The notes under the pieces were generated by a model. It saw only the letters and a program-made list of their open reading frames with translations. It ran no database searches and was not told the DNA's origin. A program made the translations under genes and the position numbers. Shown here one piece after another: positions 37,946-48,610 of a stretch of 64,000 nt of DNA. The stretch is from an uncultured Opitutaceae bacterium (GTDB lineage Bacteria > Verrucomicrobiota > Verrucomicrobiia > Opitutales > Opitutaceae): assembly GCA_937958045.1 (NCBI GenBank), contig CALFXL010000030.1, positions 110,851 to 174,850 of the forward strand. The letters are read 5' to 3'. Position 1 is the first letter of the stretch; every line of letters starts with the position of its first letter.

Positions 37946-40507
37946 TTACAGCAGACTTAATTGAGGGTCTTCGGTCTCGGTTTTGACGGAGATTTTTTTC
38001 TTCGGCTTGGCCTTGGGTGAGGGAAGTTCGACGGCAGTATCGTCCGACTCGAGCCGGGCGAGAATGGTTTTGGCGCGGTCGATCACGCTGAGCGGAAGAC
38101 CGGCGAGTCGGGCAACCTGAATGCCGTAGCTGCGATCCGCGGCGCCGGGGATGACACGGCGCACGAAGACGATGTCGTCGTTCCATTCCTTCACCGCGAC
38201 GCAAAAGTTGCGCAGACGCGGGAGGTGTTTCTCGAGTTGCGTGAGCTCCTGATAATGCGTGGCGAACAGGGTGCGCGGGCCGCGCATCTCGTCGCGATGC
38301 AGATGCTCCACGACGGCCCATGCGATGCTCAAGCCGTCATAGGTCGATGTGCCGCGACCGATTTCGTCGAGAATGATCAGCGAGCGTGCGGTGGCGTTGT
38401 TGAGGATGTTGGCGGTCTCGTTCATCTCGACCATGAATGTCGAGTTGCCGCGTGCGAGATCGTCGCTGGCGCCGACGCGCGAGAAAATGCGATCGATCAA
38501 ACCGACGCGGCACGAGCGCGCGGGGGTCCAGCAACCGATGTGCGCGAGCAGGGCGATGAGCGCGACTTGGCGAATGTACGTCGATTTACCGGCCATGTTG
38601 GGACCGGTGATCAGCGCGAGCTGTGCGTCGTCGCAGGAGAGTGATGTGTCGTTCGGAACAAACGCCTGCGTGGTTCCGCTGGCCGTGATGGTCGCGGGCG
38701 ATTTGAGCATCTGTTCGACGACCGGGTGACGGCCCTCGACGATCTCAAGCATTTCGCTGTCGTCGACGACAGGTCGGCAATAGTCCCATTCGCGTGCGAG
38801 CACGGCCCAGCCGGCGAGCAAATCGAGCTCGGCGAGAACGTCGGCGGTGCGGGCGAGCGCGAGCGATTCATCGAGCACCGCGCTGACGAGCTGATTGAAA
38901 AGTTCCAGCTCGCGCGCGAGGGCGTTTTCCTCGGCGTGAAAGATCTCTTTCTCCTTCTGTTTGAGCGATTCGGTGACGTAGCGCTCGCCGTTCACCGTTG
39001 TCTGACGGCGGATGTAGTCGGCTGGGACGAGGTGCAGATTGGCCTTCGTGACCTCGATGTAATATCCGAAATTGTTTGTGAACCTGACCTTCAGACTGCG
39101 GATGCCGGTGCGCTCTTGTTCGGCGCGCTCGAGATCGGAGAGCCACGTCTTGTTGTCGGTCGTGAGCGAACGCAGACGATCGAGCTCCGGATCGTAACCG
39201 GAACGGATGTACCCGCCATCGGCGAGATCGGCCGGCAACTCGTCGGCCAACGCGGAACCGAGCAGACGCGCGAGCTCGGGCAGTTCGTGTATTTGATTTC
39301 TCAATACGGCGACCTGCGAATGGGCGGGAAACGGCGCGAGCGCCGCGCGGATCTGCGGAAGGCGGGCGAGGGTGTCGCGCACGCCGCCGAGTTCGCGGGG
39401 ATTGCGCAGGCGGTTTTGCAGGCGACCGAGGATGCGCGGAATGTCGCGCACGCCCGTGAGCAGATCGCGCAAATCGACGAGACGTGTGGAGTGTTCGATG
39501 AGTTCGCCGACGATCGACTGACGACGCCGGATTTCCTCCAAATCGAGACTCGGCGCCGCGAGCCAGCGTTCGAGCAAGCGAGCGCCTGCCGAGGTTGCCG
39601 TACGATCGATTGCCGTGAGCAACGACGCGTCGCGCGTGCCGCGAGAAGACGAAAAGATTTCCAGGTTTCGCAGCGTGGCGGGATCGAGGAGAAGCGCTTG
39701 CGAACTGCGGTATTCCTGCAGGCCGCGCAGGTTTTCCGGTTTCGCGCAGAGATTTTCAGTCGCGTAATGGACGAGCGCACCGGCCGGCCCCAGCGCAGGA
39801 TGTGAGGGCGTGAGACCGAAGCCCTCGAGATTAAGCACGCCGAGCGCGCTTATGACATTGCGCGCGCCTTCGTCGGTTTCGAAGTGGTATTCAGGAAGCT
39901 CGGTTACCAGACGCCCGCGCGCGAAATGATGCAGCGCGTGCAACGCCGTCTGTTCGTGCGGCGCGTTTTTCCACGCTTCGACTGCACCTTCCGGCGTGAT
40001 CAACTCCGCGGGATCGAGCGCGGTGAGAACGGGCAGCAGGTTTTCCGGTCGCGCATCGGTCGCGACTTTGAATTCGCCGGTGGAGAGATCGAGCCAGGCG
40101 GCGTGCAAACCGTTTTTATCGAAGGAAAGCGCGCAGAGATAGTGGTTGCGCGTGGCGTCGAGTTGGTCGGCGGAGAGGGTGGTGCCAGGGCTGAGGATGC
40201 GCGTGAGCTGGCGTTTGACGAGTTTACCGGCTTTGGCGGGTTCGGCTTGGTCGCAGATGGCGACCTTTTTGCCGGCGGCGAGGAGTTTGCCCACGTAGTT
40301 GTCCGCCGCGTGAAACGGGATGCCGGCCATGGGTGTTTCGCCGCGCTTGGTGAGGGTGATGCCGAGGATGCGGGCGGCATCCTGCGCGTCCTCGAAAAAC
40401 ATCTCGTAGAAGTCGCCCAGCCGAAAAAGCAGCAAGGTATCGCGCGGCAAGCCGCGGCGCACCTCAAAGTACTGCTGCATCATCGGGGTGAGTTTCGGTT
40501 CAGACAT
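37946..40507 (-). CDS. mutS: DNA mismatch repair protein MutS
   Basis: MutS recognises mismatches and small loops and starts mismatch repair with MutL. The start at 40507 (MSEPKLTPMMQQYFE) gives 853 residues, the usual length. A longer frame runs through an upstream palindrome and is not credible. The mismatch-reading Phe-X-Glu motif is Phe33-Tyr34-Glu35 in LGDFYEMF. The ATPase domain has GPNMAGKSTYIRQ and the DEIGRGTSTYDG block. The C-terminus ends in a short beta-clamp-type QLSLL. No mutL is adjacent. Confidence 0.98.
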   Translation of the reverse strand: MSEPKLTPMMQQYFEVRRGLPRDTLLLFRLGDFYEMFFEDAQDAARILGITLTKRGETPMAGIPFHAADNYVGKLLAAGKKVAICDQAEPAKAGKLVKRQLTRILSPGTTLSADQLDATRNHYLCALSFDKNGLHAAWLDLSTGEFKVATDARPENLLPVLTALDPAELITPEGAVEAWKNAPHEQTALHALHHFARGRLVTELPEYHFETDEGARNVISALGVLNLEGFGLTPSHPALGPAGALVHYATENLCAKPENLRGLQEYRSSQALLLDPATLRNLEIFSSSRGTRDASLLTAIDRTATSAGARLLERWLAAPSLDLEEIRRRQSIVGELIEHSTRLVDLRDLLTGVRDIPRILGRLQNRLRNPRELGGVRDTLARLPQIRAALAPFPAHSQVAVLRNQIHELPELARLLGSALADELPADLADGGYIRSGYDPELDRLRSLTTDNKTWLSDLERAEQERTGIRSLKVRFTNNFGYYIEVTKANLHLVPADYIRRQTTVNGERYVTESLKQKEKEIFHAEENALARELELFNQLVSAVLDESLALARTADVLAELDLLAGWAVLAREWDYCRPVVDDSEMLEIVEGRHPVVEQMLKSPATITASGTTQAFVPNDTSLSCDDAQLALITGPNMAGKSTYIRQVALIALLAHIGCWTPARSCRVGLIDRIFSRVGASDDLARGNSTFMVEMNETANILNNATARSLIILDEIGRGTSTYDGLSIAWAVVEHLHRDEMRGPRTLFATHYQELTQLEKHLPRLRNFCVAVKEWNDDIVFVRRVIPGAADRSYGIQVARLAGLPLSVIDRAKTILARLESDDTAVELPSPKAKPKKKISVKTETEDPQLSLL

Positions 40508-40518
40508 GGAAAGATTGA

Positions 40519-40605
40519 TTGAACCACAGAGACACGGAGGGCACGGAGAATTTTTGAAGAATTGAAATCGCGGCTCTCTGTGCCCTCTGTGTCTGCGTGG
40601 TTCAA
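40519..40605. repeat. 31-bp inverted intergenic repeat (mutS-esterase spacer)
   Basis: The arms at 40519-40549 and 40575-40605 are inverted copies that match at 27 of 31 positions, with a 25-base AT-richer loop. The sequence consists of CACAGAGACACGG-type words common as a palindromic repeat in several bacterial phyla. Its right arm contains the GTG (40597) taken as the start of the next gene, and its left arm lies 11 bases from the mutS start codon. It may form a hairpin in both 5' leaders. Confidence 0.75.
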
Positions 40606-41376
40606 CTTTTTCATCGCGAGTTAGGCGGTGCGGGCAAGCCGCCGTTGATCGTTTTGCACGGGCTTTTAGGGTCGTCACGCAACTGGCAGTCCACGGGGGG
40701 CGATTTGGCGGCGCATTTTCATGTGCATGCGCTGGATCTGCGGAATCATGGCCGGTCGCCGCACGACTCCGTGATGACGTACGCAGCGATGGTGGACGAC
40801 GTGCTGGGCTGGATGGATGAGCACGCGCTCTCGCGGGTGACATTGATGGGGCACAGCATGGGCGGCAAAGTGGCCATGCGTCTTGCCTGCGGGCATCCGG
40901 AGCGCGTCGAGCGGCTGATCATCGTCGATATTGCGCCCAAGGCCTACCTGTCGGCGGCGCACCGCTCGGAGTTTGCGGCCATGAACGAGCTCGATCTGCG
41001 TACGCTCAATTCGCGCGCGGAAGCCGAGCTGAAGTTCGAAGCACGGGTGGGAGATTGGGCGATGCGGAAATTTCTTTCGACGAATCTCGAGCGCGATGCG
41101 GAGACCGGCGCGTGGCGCTGGCAGATCAATCTGCCGGTGCTGACGGCTGCGCTGCCGGAGCTGGAGTCTAATCCGCTGGCGGAAGCCGATCGCTTCGAGG
41201 GGCCGACGGCGTTTATTCTCGGGGAAAAATCGCGGTACGTGCTGCCCGAAGATCACGCCGTCATCTCCAGTCATTTCCCGCGTTCGATGATCGAGACGAT
41301 CGCCGGCTCGGGGCATAATCCCCACATGGAGAAACGCGTGGATTTCGTGCGCGCGGTTTGTGTAGGGAAATCGTGA
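40597..41376 (+). CDS. Alpha/beta hydrolase, YbfF-like esterase
   Basis: The 259-residue protein is an alpha/beta hydrolase near the YbfF/acyl-CoA-type esterases. Diagnostic parts are LIVLHGLLGSSRNWQ, DLRNHGRSPHD, the nucleophile elbow GHSMGG and the C-terminal histidine in IAGSGHNPHMEK. The substrate is unknown. No ATG is available near the 5' end. The GTG at 40597 lies inside the right arm of an intergenic palindrome, so the first residues (MVQLFHRELG) are partly repeat-derived. The conserved fold begins at about residue 15. A 26-codon frame overlaps its stop codon. Confidence 0.88.
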   Translation: MVQLFHRELGGAGKPPLIVLHGLLGSSRNWQSTGGDLAAHFHVHALDLRNHGRSPHDSVMTYAAMVDDVLGWMDEHALSRVTLMGHSMGGKVAMRLACGHPERVERLIIVDIAPKAYLSAAHRSEFAAMNELDLRTLNSRAEAELKFEARVGDWAMRKFLSTNLERDAETGAWRWQINLPVLTAALPELESNPLAEADRFEGPTAFILGEKSRYVLPEDHAVISSHFPRSMIETIAGSGHNPHMEKRVDFVRAVCVGKS

Positions 41377-41453
41377 ATACAGGCGCCTTTTCGTACGAAC
41401 TCGATCGCTTGAACGCCCATGCCGAGGCAGATCGGCAGGCCATGTCCGAGTGA
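41373..41453 (+). CDS. Possible 26-residue coupled small ORF
   Basis: A GTG overlaps the stop codon of the esterase gene (GTGA, 41373-41376) and opens a 26-codon frame reading NTGAFSYELDRLNAHAEADR and then QAMSE. The codons resemble those of neighbouring genes, and the peptide would be acidic and helical. There is no homology I can name, and overlap-driven small frames are common by chance. It ends 15 bases before a terminator stem that mainly serves the opposite strand. Confidence 0.2.
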   Translation: MNTGAFSYELDRLNAHAEADRQAMSE

Positions 41454-41468
41454 GGATCCCGGGGAAAA

Positions 41469-41500
41469 AGAAAGACCGGAGACATCGCTCCGGTCTTTCT
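41469..41500 (-). terminator. Rho-independent terminator of the RhlE-like helicase gene
   Basis: A perfect 13-bp stem (41469-41481 with 41488-41500) has a 6-base loop. On the minus strand it leads into TTTTTCCCC. It lies 25 bases beyond the helicase stop codon. Confidence 0.8.
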
Positions 41501-41525
41501 GGTGTAGTTGTTCTACGAATACGTT

Positions 41526-42797
41526 TTACCGTCCGCGCCGCGTGCGCCAGTGGGCCCCGGGTTTTCCTTTGGGATGGTGGCGGGGATCGCCGCCGCCAAA
41601 TGCGCGGGGATTGTTCATGGGATTGCGCGGCTGCTCCTTTAACCGCGGTTTGTCGGAGGGCGTGGAGGGCTTCGCTTTGTAGTCGAAACCTTCGAGCGTG
41701 AGCTGCGGGATGCGCGCGCCGATGAAACGTTCGATGTCGCGGACGTCTTTGGCGTCTTCGGGGGTGGCGAGCATGTAGGCGTCGCCGACGGCCATGGCGC
41801 GGCCTGTGCGGCCGATGCGGTGCACATAATCCTCCGGATTTTCCGGCACGTCGTAATTGATGACGTGGGAGACGCCGGCGACGTCGATGCCGCGTGCAGC
41901 GATGTCGGTCGCGACCATGACTTCGTAGCGTCCTTTCTTAAATCCATCGAGCGCTTCCATGCGCTGGTTTTGGGAGCGGTTCGCATGAAGGACGGCGACC
42001 GTATGGTTCGCGTTGCGCAGTTTGCGGGCGATGCGATCGGCGCCGTGTTTGGTGCGCGAAAAAATGATGACGCTCTGAAAGTCCGTCTTTTCGAGCAGCG
42101 CGAGCAGCAGATCGAACTTTAATTGATGCGGCACCGTGTACACGGCGTGATTCACGGACTCGTTGACGGAGCGCTGGCGGCCGATCTCGACGCGCTCGGG
42201 ATTCTTAAGGGCGAAGCGTGCGATCTCTTCGATCTCCGGCGGAATGGTGGCGGAGAAGAACAGCGTTTGTCGCGACTTGGGGCAGAGCTCGACGACGCGT
42301 TTGACGTCTTTGATGAAGCCCATGTCGAGCATGCGATCGACCTCGTCGAGCACGAGCACTTCGATGTCATCGAGCTTCAGGGTTTTTTCGTGAAGAAAAT
42401 CCATGAGGCGGCCTACCGTCGCGATCACGATGTCCACGCCGGCGCGAAGGTCGTTGCGTTGTTTGCCGTAGCCGACGCCGCCGTAGAGCACGGTGGCTTT
42501 GACGTCGGTGAAACGACCGAAGTCGCGGAACGCGGTTTCGACCTGCGCGGCGAGTTCGCGCGTCGGTTCGAGTACGAGCACGCGCGGATTGCCGCGCTTG
42601 TGGGGTCCGAGCCGATTAAGAATCGGCAGCGCGAACGCGGCGGTTTTTCCCGTTCCCGTTTGGGCGGAGGCGATGAGATCCTTGCCGGCAAGCACGATGG
42701 GAATCGCGCGCAACTGGATCGGCGTGGGGTCGGTGTACCCCATGGCTTGGGTACCTTTGACGAGACTGGAATGAAGCCCGAGTTTGGAAAACGGCAT
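41526..42797 (-). CDS. DEAD-box RNA helicase, RhlE-like, with DEVD motif II
   Basis: RhlE-type helicases remodel RNA in ribosome assembly and decay. I start at the ATG at 42797 (MPFSKLGLHSSLVKGTQ), giving 423 residues. The Q motif (PTPIQLRAIP), motif I (AQTGTGKT), motif Ib (TPGR-like VATVGRL), motif III (SAT) and motif VI (HRIGRTGRA) are all present. Motif II reads DEVD in VLVLDEVDRMLDMGF instead of DEAD, which keeps both acidic residues but is unusual. The C-terminal tail is basic (KAKPSTPSDKPRLKEQPRN and further Arg/Lys/Gly). It is divergent from a second helicase gene, and a terminator follows it. Confidence 0.93.
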   Translation of the reverse strand: MPFSKLGLHSSLVKGTQAMGYTDPTPIQLRAIPIVLAGKDLIASAQTGTGKTAAFALPILNRLGPHKRGNPRVLVLEPTRELAAQVETAFRDFGRFTDVKATVLYGGVGYGKQRNDLRAGVDIVIATVGRLMDFLHEKTLKLDDIEVLVLDEVDRMLDMGFIKDVKRVVELCPKSRQTLFFSATIPPEIEEIARFALKNPERVEIGRQRSVNESVNHAVYTVPHQLKFDLLLALLEKTDFQSVIIFSRTKHGADRIARKLRNANHTVAVLHANRSQNQRMEALDGFKKGRYEVMVATDIAARGIDVAGVSHVINYDVPENPEDYVHRIGRTGRAMAVGDAYMLATPEDAKDVRDIERFIGARIPQLTLEGFDYKAKPSTPSDKPRLKEQPRNPMNNPRAFGGGDPRHHPKGKPGAHWRTRRGR

Positions 42798-42919
42798 TGG
42801 CGTATTGCCGAAGTGCACTCGAAAAAATAGCGAGGGCAAATTTCACGCGAGTGTTCGCATGATGGCTGTGGTGAGTATTTTCTCCTCTGCTTTTCGCAAA
42901 CAGCAGTGCAGTGTACGCC

Positions 42920-44644
<1,725 letters not shown>

Positions 44645-44681
44645 GGCGCCGCACGGTTCAGGGTTGCGTGGCGGCGCTCGA

Positions 44682-45116
44682 TCAAGCGCCCGCGTGATCG
44701 AGATGACGGCTGACCTCGTCTTGCCGCCGTGCGAGCGCGAGGTCGGCGGTGTCGGGAAACATCGCCGTGGCGAGCGCGATCAATTCGTGCGTGAAACGCC
44801 AGGCGCCCGTGGCGAGCGCGGGTTGTTCTTTTTGTTCATACACGCGCGCGATTTCGATCAGGAGATCGACCTGCAGAAGACTTTTCTCACGGGCATTGTC
44901 GGGCGTTTCTCCACGGATGAGCAGCTGAAACAGTTCTTCCGGCGACGCCGTGAGGAAGCGCTCGGAGGGAAGACTGAGGAGCCGCTCCTGCGCTTGGATG
45001 ATCGCCGTCAGCGCCTGATCGACGCGTCCGGTTTCGCGCAAGCGCACGACTTCGATCAAAAACTCACGAAGTTGCTCAATCAGCCGGAGGATGTAGTCGC
45101 GTTGCTGGGACGCCAT
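44682..45116 (-). CDS. Small helical protein of unknown function (DUF6483-like)
   Basis: I cannot assign a function. The 144-residue protein is predicted to be nearly all helical and repetitive in Leu, Ile, Glu, Arg and Ala. It opens with MASQQRDYILRLIEQLREFL, which recalls a small family of unknown function (DUF6483-like, from memory). The middle EELFQLLIRGETPDNAREKS and the C-terminal heptad-like stretch suggest a tetratricopeptide-like helical hairpin array. It converges with the deaD-like gene. It is followed 130 bases away by the HPt gene on the same strand. Confidence 0.6.
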   Translation of the reverse strand: MASQQRDYILRLIEQLREFLIEVVRLRETGRVDQALTAIIQAQERLLSLPSERFLTASPEELFQLLIRGETPDNAREKSLLQVDLLIEIARVYEQKEQPALATGAWRFTHELIALATAMFPDTADLALARRQDEVSRHLDHAGA

Positions 45117-45246
45117 GGCGGACTCGACCCGTAATCGCGCGGGAAGTTACGCGCGTTGCGATGAATTTTCGCGGATGCTTAGGCCCGTCGTGGAAACGAC
45201 GCGGCGTTGAGCTTCGCGGCGGAGCGTCGCCGCGTGTTTGGCGTGC

Positions 45247-45606
45247 TTAGCCGGAGATATATTTCCCCAACTCGGCGCGCGCGCGCTCGAACGCGGCTTG
45301 AAGGCCGTCGATCTGCGGTTCGATACCCGCGAGGCCGGCGGTTTTGCTCTGTTGTTCGAGTTCGGAGGAAAGGGTGCGAAGCTGATTGGCGCCTAGATTG
45401 GCAGCACTGCCTTTAATACTGTGCGCCGCGCGCGTGAAGGCGACCTGATCGCCGGCGGCGAGGGTGTCGCGCAATTCGGCGATACGGGCAGGCGTGTCTT
45501 CCAAAAAGATGCCGACAATCTCGCGCAGGAAGCCGTCCGGGTCATCCGGAGTGAGCGAACGGAGGTTCTCAATGGCTTCAGGATCAATAGGTAGATCGTC
45601 GGACAT
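45247..45606 (-). CDS. Histidine phosphotransfer (HPt) domain protein
   Basis: HPt proteins carry phosphate between hybrid histidine kinases and response regulators. I take the ATG at 45606 (MSDDLPIDPEAIENLRSL), giving 119 residues. The phosphorylated histidine is His62 in the motif AAHSIKGSAANLGA, which matches the HPt consensus closely. The rest is a four-helix bundle with an extended C-terminal helix. It is a free-standing HPt with no kinase or regulator beside it. One candidate partner in the window is the hybrid kinase at 60.8-63.1 kb, but that link is inference. Confidence 0.9.
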   Translation of the reverse strand: MSDDLPIDPEAIENLRSLTPDDPDGFLREIVGIFLEDTPARIAELRDTLAAGDQVAFTRAAHSIKGSAANLGANQLRTLSSELEQQSKTAGLAGIEPQIDGLQAAFERARAELGKYISG

Positions 45607-45795
45607 GCGGGTGCGTGATAGATAAAAACTAAATCGACTGACGGTGATGCGCCCGCCGAGGGAGAACGCGGAGGACTCCCTTGTTTTCGCCACACCAGCC
45701 GACAACTTTAAAATAATTACGCATCATGTGATTCGTATATGTTGATGTTTAACTTGCCTCCACCGTGTGCCGCTGTTGTCTGCCTATCTCTTCCT

Positions 45796-47004
45796 ATGGC
45801 TACATCCTTTGTTTTCTCTTCGGAATCGGTGGGCGAAGGTCACCCCGACAAAGTCGCAGATCTTATCTCCGACAGCATTCTTGATGCGTGCTTGGCATAC
45901 GATCGCACCGCGCGTGTCGCGTGTGAGACGTTCGTGAAGTCGAACGTCGTCGTGGTGGGCGGCGAGATCACGCTGCCGAAACTTCAGGATAAGAAAACCG
46001 GCCATAGCCGTCCGATCGAAACCGTCATCAACATCGGCCAGGTGATCCGCGATGCGATTCGCGAGATCGGCTACACCAACGCCGACGATGTGTTTCACGC
46101 CGACACCGTTTTCATCAACAACTACCTCACGGCGCAGTCGGCCGACATCGCGCAAGGCGTCGACGCGCGCAAAGCCGAGGGAAAAAAGCACGCCGAGCAG
46201 GGCGCGGGCGACCAGGGGTTGATGTTTGGTTTTGCCTCCGACGAAACCGAGGAGCTCATGCCGGCGCCGGTGATGTTTGCACATCGTCTCGGTCGCGAAC
46301 TCACCCGCATCCGCAAGAGCGGCAAAGTGAAGTGGCTGCGCCCCGACGCGAAGTCGCAGGTTTCGGTTCGTTATGTGGACGGTGTTCCGACGGAGATCGT
46401 AAACGTCGTGATCTCCACGCAGCACACGGCCGACGTGAAGCATTCGGAGATCGAGTCGTTCCTCATCAAGAACGTCATCAAGAAGGTTCTTCCGGCCAAG
46501 TTGCTCACGAAGAACACGGAATTTCTCATCAACCCGACGGGCAAGTTCGTCATCGGCGGTCCGCAGGGCGACTCGGGTCTCACCGGGCGTAAGATCATTG
46601 TGGATACGTACGGCGGCTGGGGGCGTCACGGCGGTGGCGCGTTCTCGGGCAAGGATCCTTCGAAGGTCGATCGCTCGGCCGCGTACATGTGCCGTTGGGT
46701 CGCGAAGAACATTGTGGCCGCCGGTCTCGCCAGGCAGTGCGAACTCCAAGTCGCGTACGCGATCGGTCACCCGAAGCCCGTCAGCGTGTTTGTGAACACC
46801 TTCGGCACGGGCTCCGTGGCCGACGCCAAGATCACCGCGGCGGTTCAGAAAGTTTTCAGCTTCAAACCTGCCGACATCGTCAAGCAGCTCGATCTCCTGC
46901 GCCCCATCTATCGCCAGACGACCAACTACGGACACTTCGGCAAAGCCGGTCTGCCGTGGGAACAAACCAACAAAGTCGCCGCGCTTAAAGCCGCTCTCAA
47001 ATAA
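45796..47004 (+). CDS. metK: S-adenosylmethionine synthase
   Basis: MetK makes S-adenosylmethionine from methionine and ATP. The start at ATG 45796 (MATSFVFSSESVGEGHPDKV) gives 402 residues with the typical GHPDK and GAGDQGLMFGFA motifs. The later GGPQGDSGLTGRKIIVDTYG segment and the KDPSKVDRSAAY region are also intact. An open extension to 45739 adds 19 residues with no family support. ahcY follows 8 bases after its stop, forming a compact methylation-cycle operon. I looked for a SAM riboswitch upstream and could not support one. Confidence 0.97.
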   Translation: MATSFVFSSESVGEGHPDKVADLISDSILDACLAYDRTARVACETFVKSNVVVVGGEITLPKLQDKKTGHSRPIETVINIGQVIRDAIREIGYTNADDVFHADTVFINNYLTAQSADIAQGVDARKAEGKKHAEQGAGDQGLMFGFASDETEELMPAPVMFAHRLGRELTRIRKSGKVKWLRPDAKSQVSVRYVDGVPTEIVNVVISTQHTADVKHSEIESFLIKNVIKKVLPAKLLTKNTEFLINPTGKFVIGGPQGDSGLTGRKIIVDTYGGWGRHGGGAFSGKDPSKVDRSAAYMCRWVAKNIVAAGLARQCELQVAYAIGHPKPVSVFVNTFGTGSVADAKITAAVQKVFSFKPADIVKQLDLLRPIYRQTTNYGHFGKAGLPWEQTNKVAALKAALK

Positions 47005-47012
47005 ACGAATCC

Positions 47013-48419
47013 ATGGCCAACGATTATCAAGTCAAAGACATCAGCCTCGCCGAGTGGGGTCGCAAAGAAATCAGCATCGCCGAGCATGAAATGCCCGGCC
47101 TGATGGCGGTCCGCAAAAAGTTCGGTCCCGAAAAACCGCTCAAGGGCGTGCGCGTCACCGGCTCGTTGCACATGACGATCCAGACCGCTGTTCTCATCGA
47201 GACGCTGGTCGCGCTCGGCGCTGATGTGCGTTGGGCTTCGTGCAATATTTTCTCCACGCAGGATCACGCCGCCGCGGCCATCGCCAAAGCCGGCGTGCCG
47301 GTCTTCGCCTGGAAGGGCGAGACGCTCGAGGAATACTGGGACCTTACCTGGAGGGCGGTCGTGCATCCGGGCAACAAAGGCCCGCAGCTCGTCGTTGATG
47401 ACGGCGGCGACGTCACGCTCCTCCTGCACAAGGGCTACGAGATGGAGCATGGCAGTCCGTGGGTGAACTCCGCGTCGTCTTCGCACGAAGAGCAGATCAT
47501 CAAGGATCTCCTCAAGCGCATCGCAAAAGAGCAGCCCGGCATCTTCACCGAGCTCGTGAAGGATTGGCGCGGGGTTTCCGAAGAAACGACCACCGGCGTG
47601 CATCGCCTCTACCAGTTGCATGAGCAGGGCAAACTCCTCGTGCCTGCCATCAACGTGAACGACTCGGTCACCAAGTCGAAGTTCGACAATCTCTACGGTT
47701 GCCGCGAATCGCTGGCCGATGGTCTCAAACGTGCGACCGATGTCATGATCGCGGGCAAGGTCGCTTGCGTATGCGGTTACGGCGATGTCGGCAAAGGCTC
47801 GGCGCATTCGCTCAAGGGCTTTGGCGCGCGTGTGATCGTTACCGAAGTCGATCCCATCAACGCGCTCCAAGCCGCGATGGAAGGCTTCGAGGTCAACACC
47901 GTCGAAAGCACGCTCGGCATCGCCGACATCTATGTCACCACGACCGGCAATCGCGACATCATCACGCTCGAGCACATGGAGAAGATGAAGGACCAGGCGA
48001 TCGTGTGTAACATCGGTCACTTCGATAACGAGATCCAGGTCGAGCGCCTCTACAAAGCGCCGGGCGTCGTGCGCACGAACATCAAGCCGCAGTACGACAT
48101 GTTCACCTTCCCGTCGGGCAACAGCATTTATCTGCTCGCGGAAGGCCGCCTCGTGAATCTCGGTTGCGCCACCGGCCACCCGTCGTTCGTGATGTCGAAT
48201 TCCTTCACCAACCAGACGCTCGCGCAGATCGATCTTTGGAAGAACAAGGATCACTACAAGGTCGGCGTGTATCGTCTGCCGAAGCATCTCGACGAAGAGG
48301 TCGCGCGCCTGCACTTGGAGAAAATCGGCGCAAAACTCACCGTGCTCACGCAGGAGCAGGCCGATTATCTCGGCGTCCCTGTGCAAGGCCCATACAAGCC
48401 TGAGCACTATCGGTATTGA
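47013..48419 (+). CDS. ahcY: Adenosylhomocysteinase
   Basis: AhcY splits S-adenosylhomocysteine to adenosine and homocysteine and so removes the inhibitory product of SAM-dependent methylation. The 468-residue enzyme has the substrate loop NDSVTKSKFDNLYG, the NAD+-binding CGYGDVGKGSAHSLKG segment and the C-terminal PYKPEHYRY. The spacing from metK is 8 bases, so they should be co-transcribed. A strong terminator lies just downstream. The pair covers making SAM and clearing SAH, and homocysteine return by MetH or MetE is elsewhere. Confidence 0.97.
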   Translation: MANDYQVKDISLAEWGRKEISIAEHEMPGLMAVRKKFGPEKPLKGVRVTGSLHMTIQTAVLIETLVALGADVRWASCNIFSTQDHAAAAIAKAGVPVFAWKGETLEEYWDLTWRAVVHPGNKGPQLVVDDGGDVTLLLHKGYEMEHGSPWVNSASSSHEEQIIKDLLKRIAKEQPGIFTELVKDWRGVSEETTTGVHRLYQLHEQGKLLVPAINVNDSVTKSKFDNLYGCRESLADGLKRATDVMIAGKVACVCGYGDVGKGSAHSLKGFGARVIVTEVDPINALQAAMEGFEVNTVESTLGIADIYVTTTGNRDIITLEHMEKMKDQAIVCNIGHFDNEIQVERLYKAPGVVRTNIKPQYDMFTFPSGNSIYLLAEGRLVNLGCATGHPSFVMSNSFTNQTLAQIDLWKNKDHYKVGVYRLPKHLDEEVARLHLEKIGAKLTVLTQEQADYLGVPVQGPYKPEHYRY

Positions 48420-48457
48420 TCCGCTGTATCGACGCAGCAACTACAGGCACTTTCGCG

Positions 48458-48489
48458 AAACCGGCTCCCTCCACGGAGCCGGTTTTTTT
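48458..48489 (+). terminator. Rho-independent terminator of the metK-ahcY operon
   Basis: A perfect 11-bp stem (48458-48468 with 48475-48485) has a 6-base loop and is followed by a T run (TTTTTTTG). It lies 39 bases after the ahcY stop codon and ends the operon ahead of the pilin genes. Confidence 0.88.
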
Positions 48490-48610
48490 GTCCGTGCCCT
48501 GAGGCAAAATGAAGTCCCGACTGGGGGATAGATTTTTCGGTTATTAGGAATTTCCTTAATCCCCGAGCAGGTGGGTCGATGTAAGCGGAAGCTTCTTGTT
48601 CACCTAACTT

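Noticed and set aside
40508..40843. 112-residue N-terminal extension of MutS
   Set aside because: It translates through the intergenic palindrome and overlaps the esterase gene. The family start is at MSEPKLTPMM.
45607..45795. SAM riboswitch upstream of metK
   Set aside because: I could not find the conserved core of SAM-I or SAM-II, and no terminator or anti-terminator pair is visible. A covariance-model search would be decisive.
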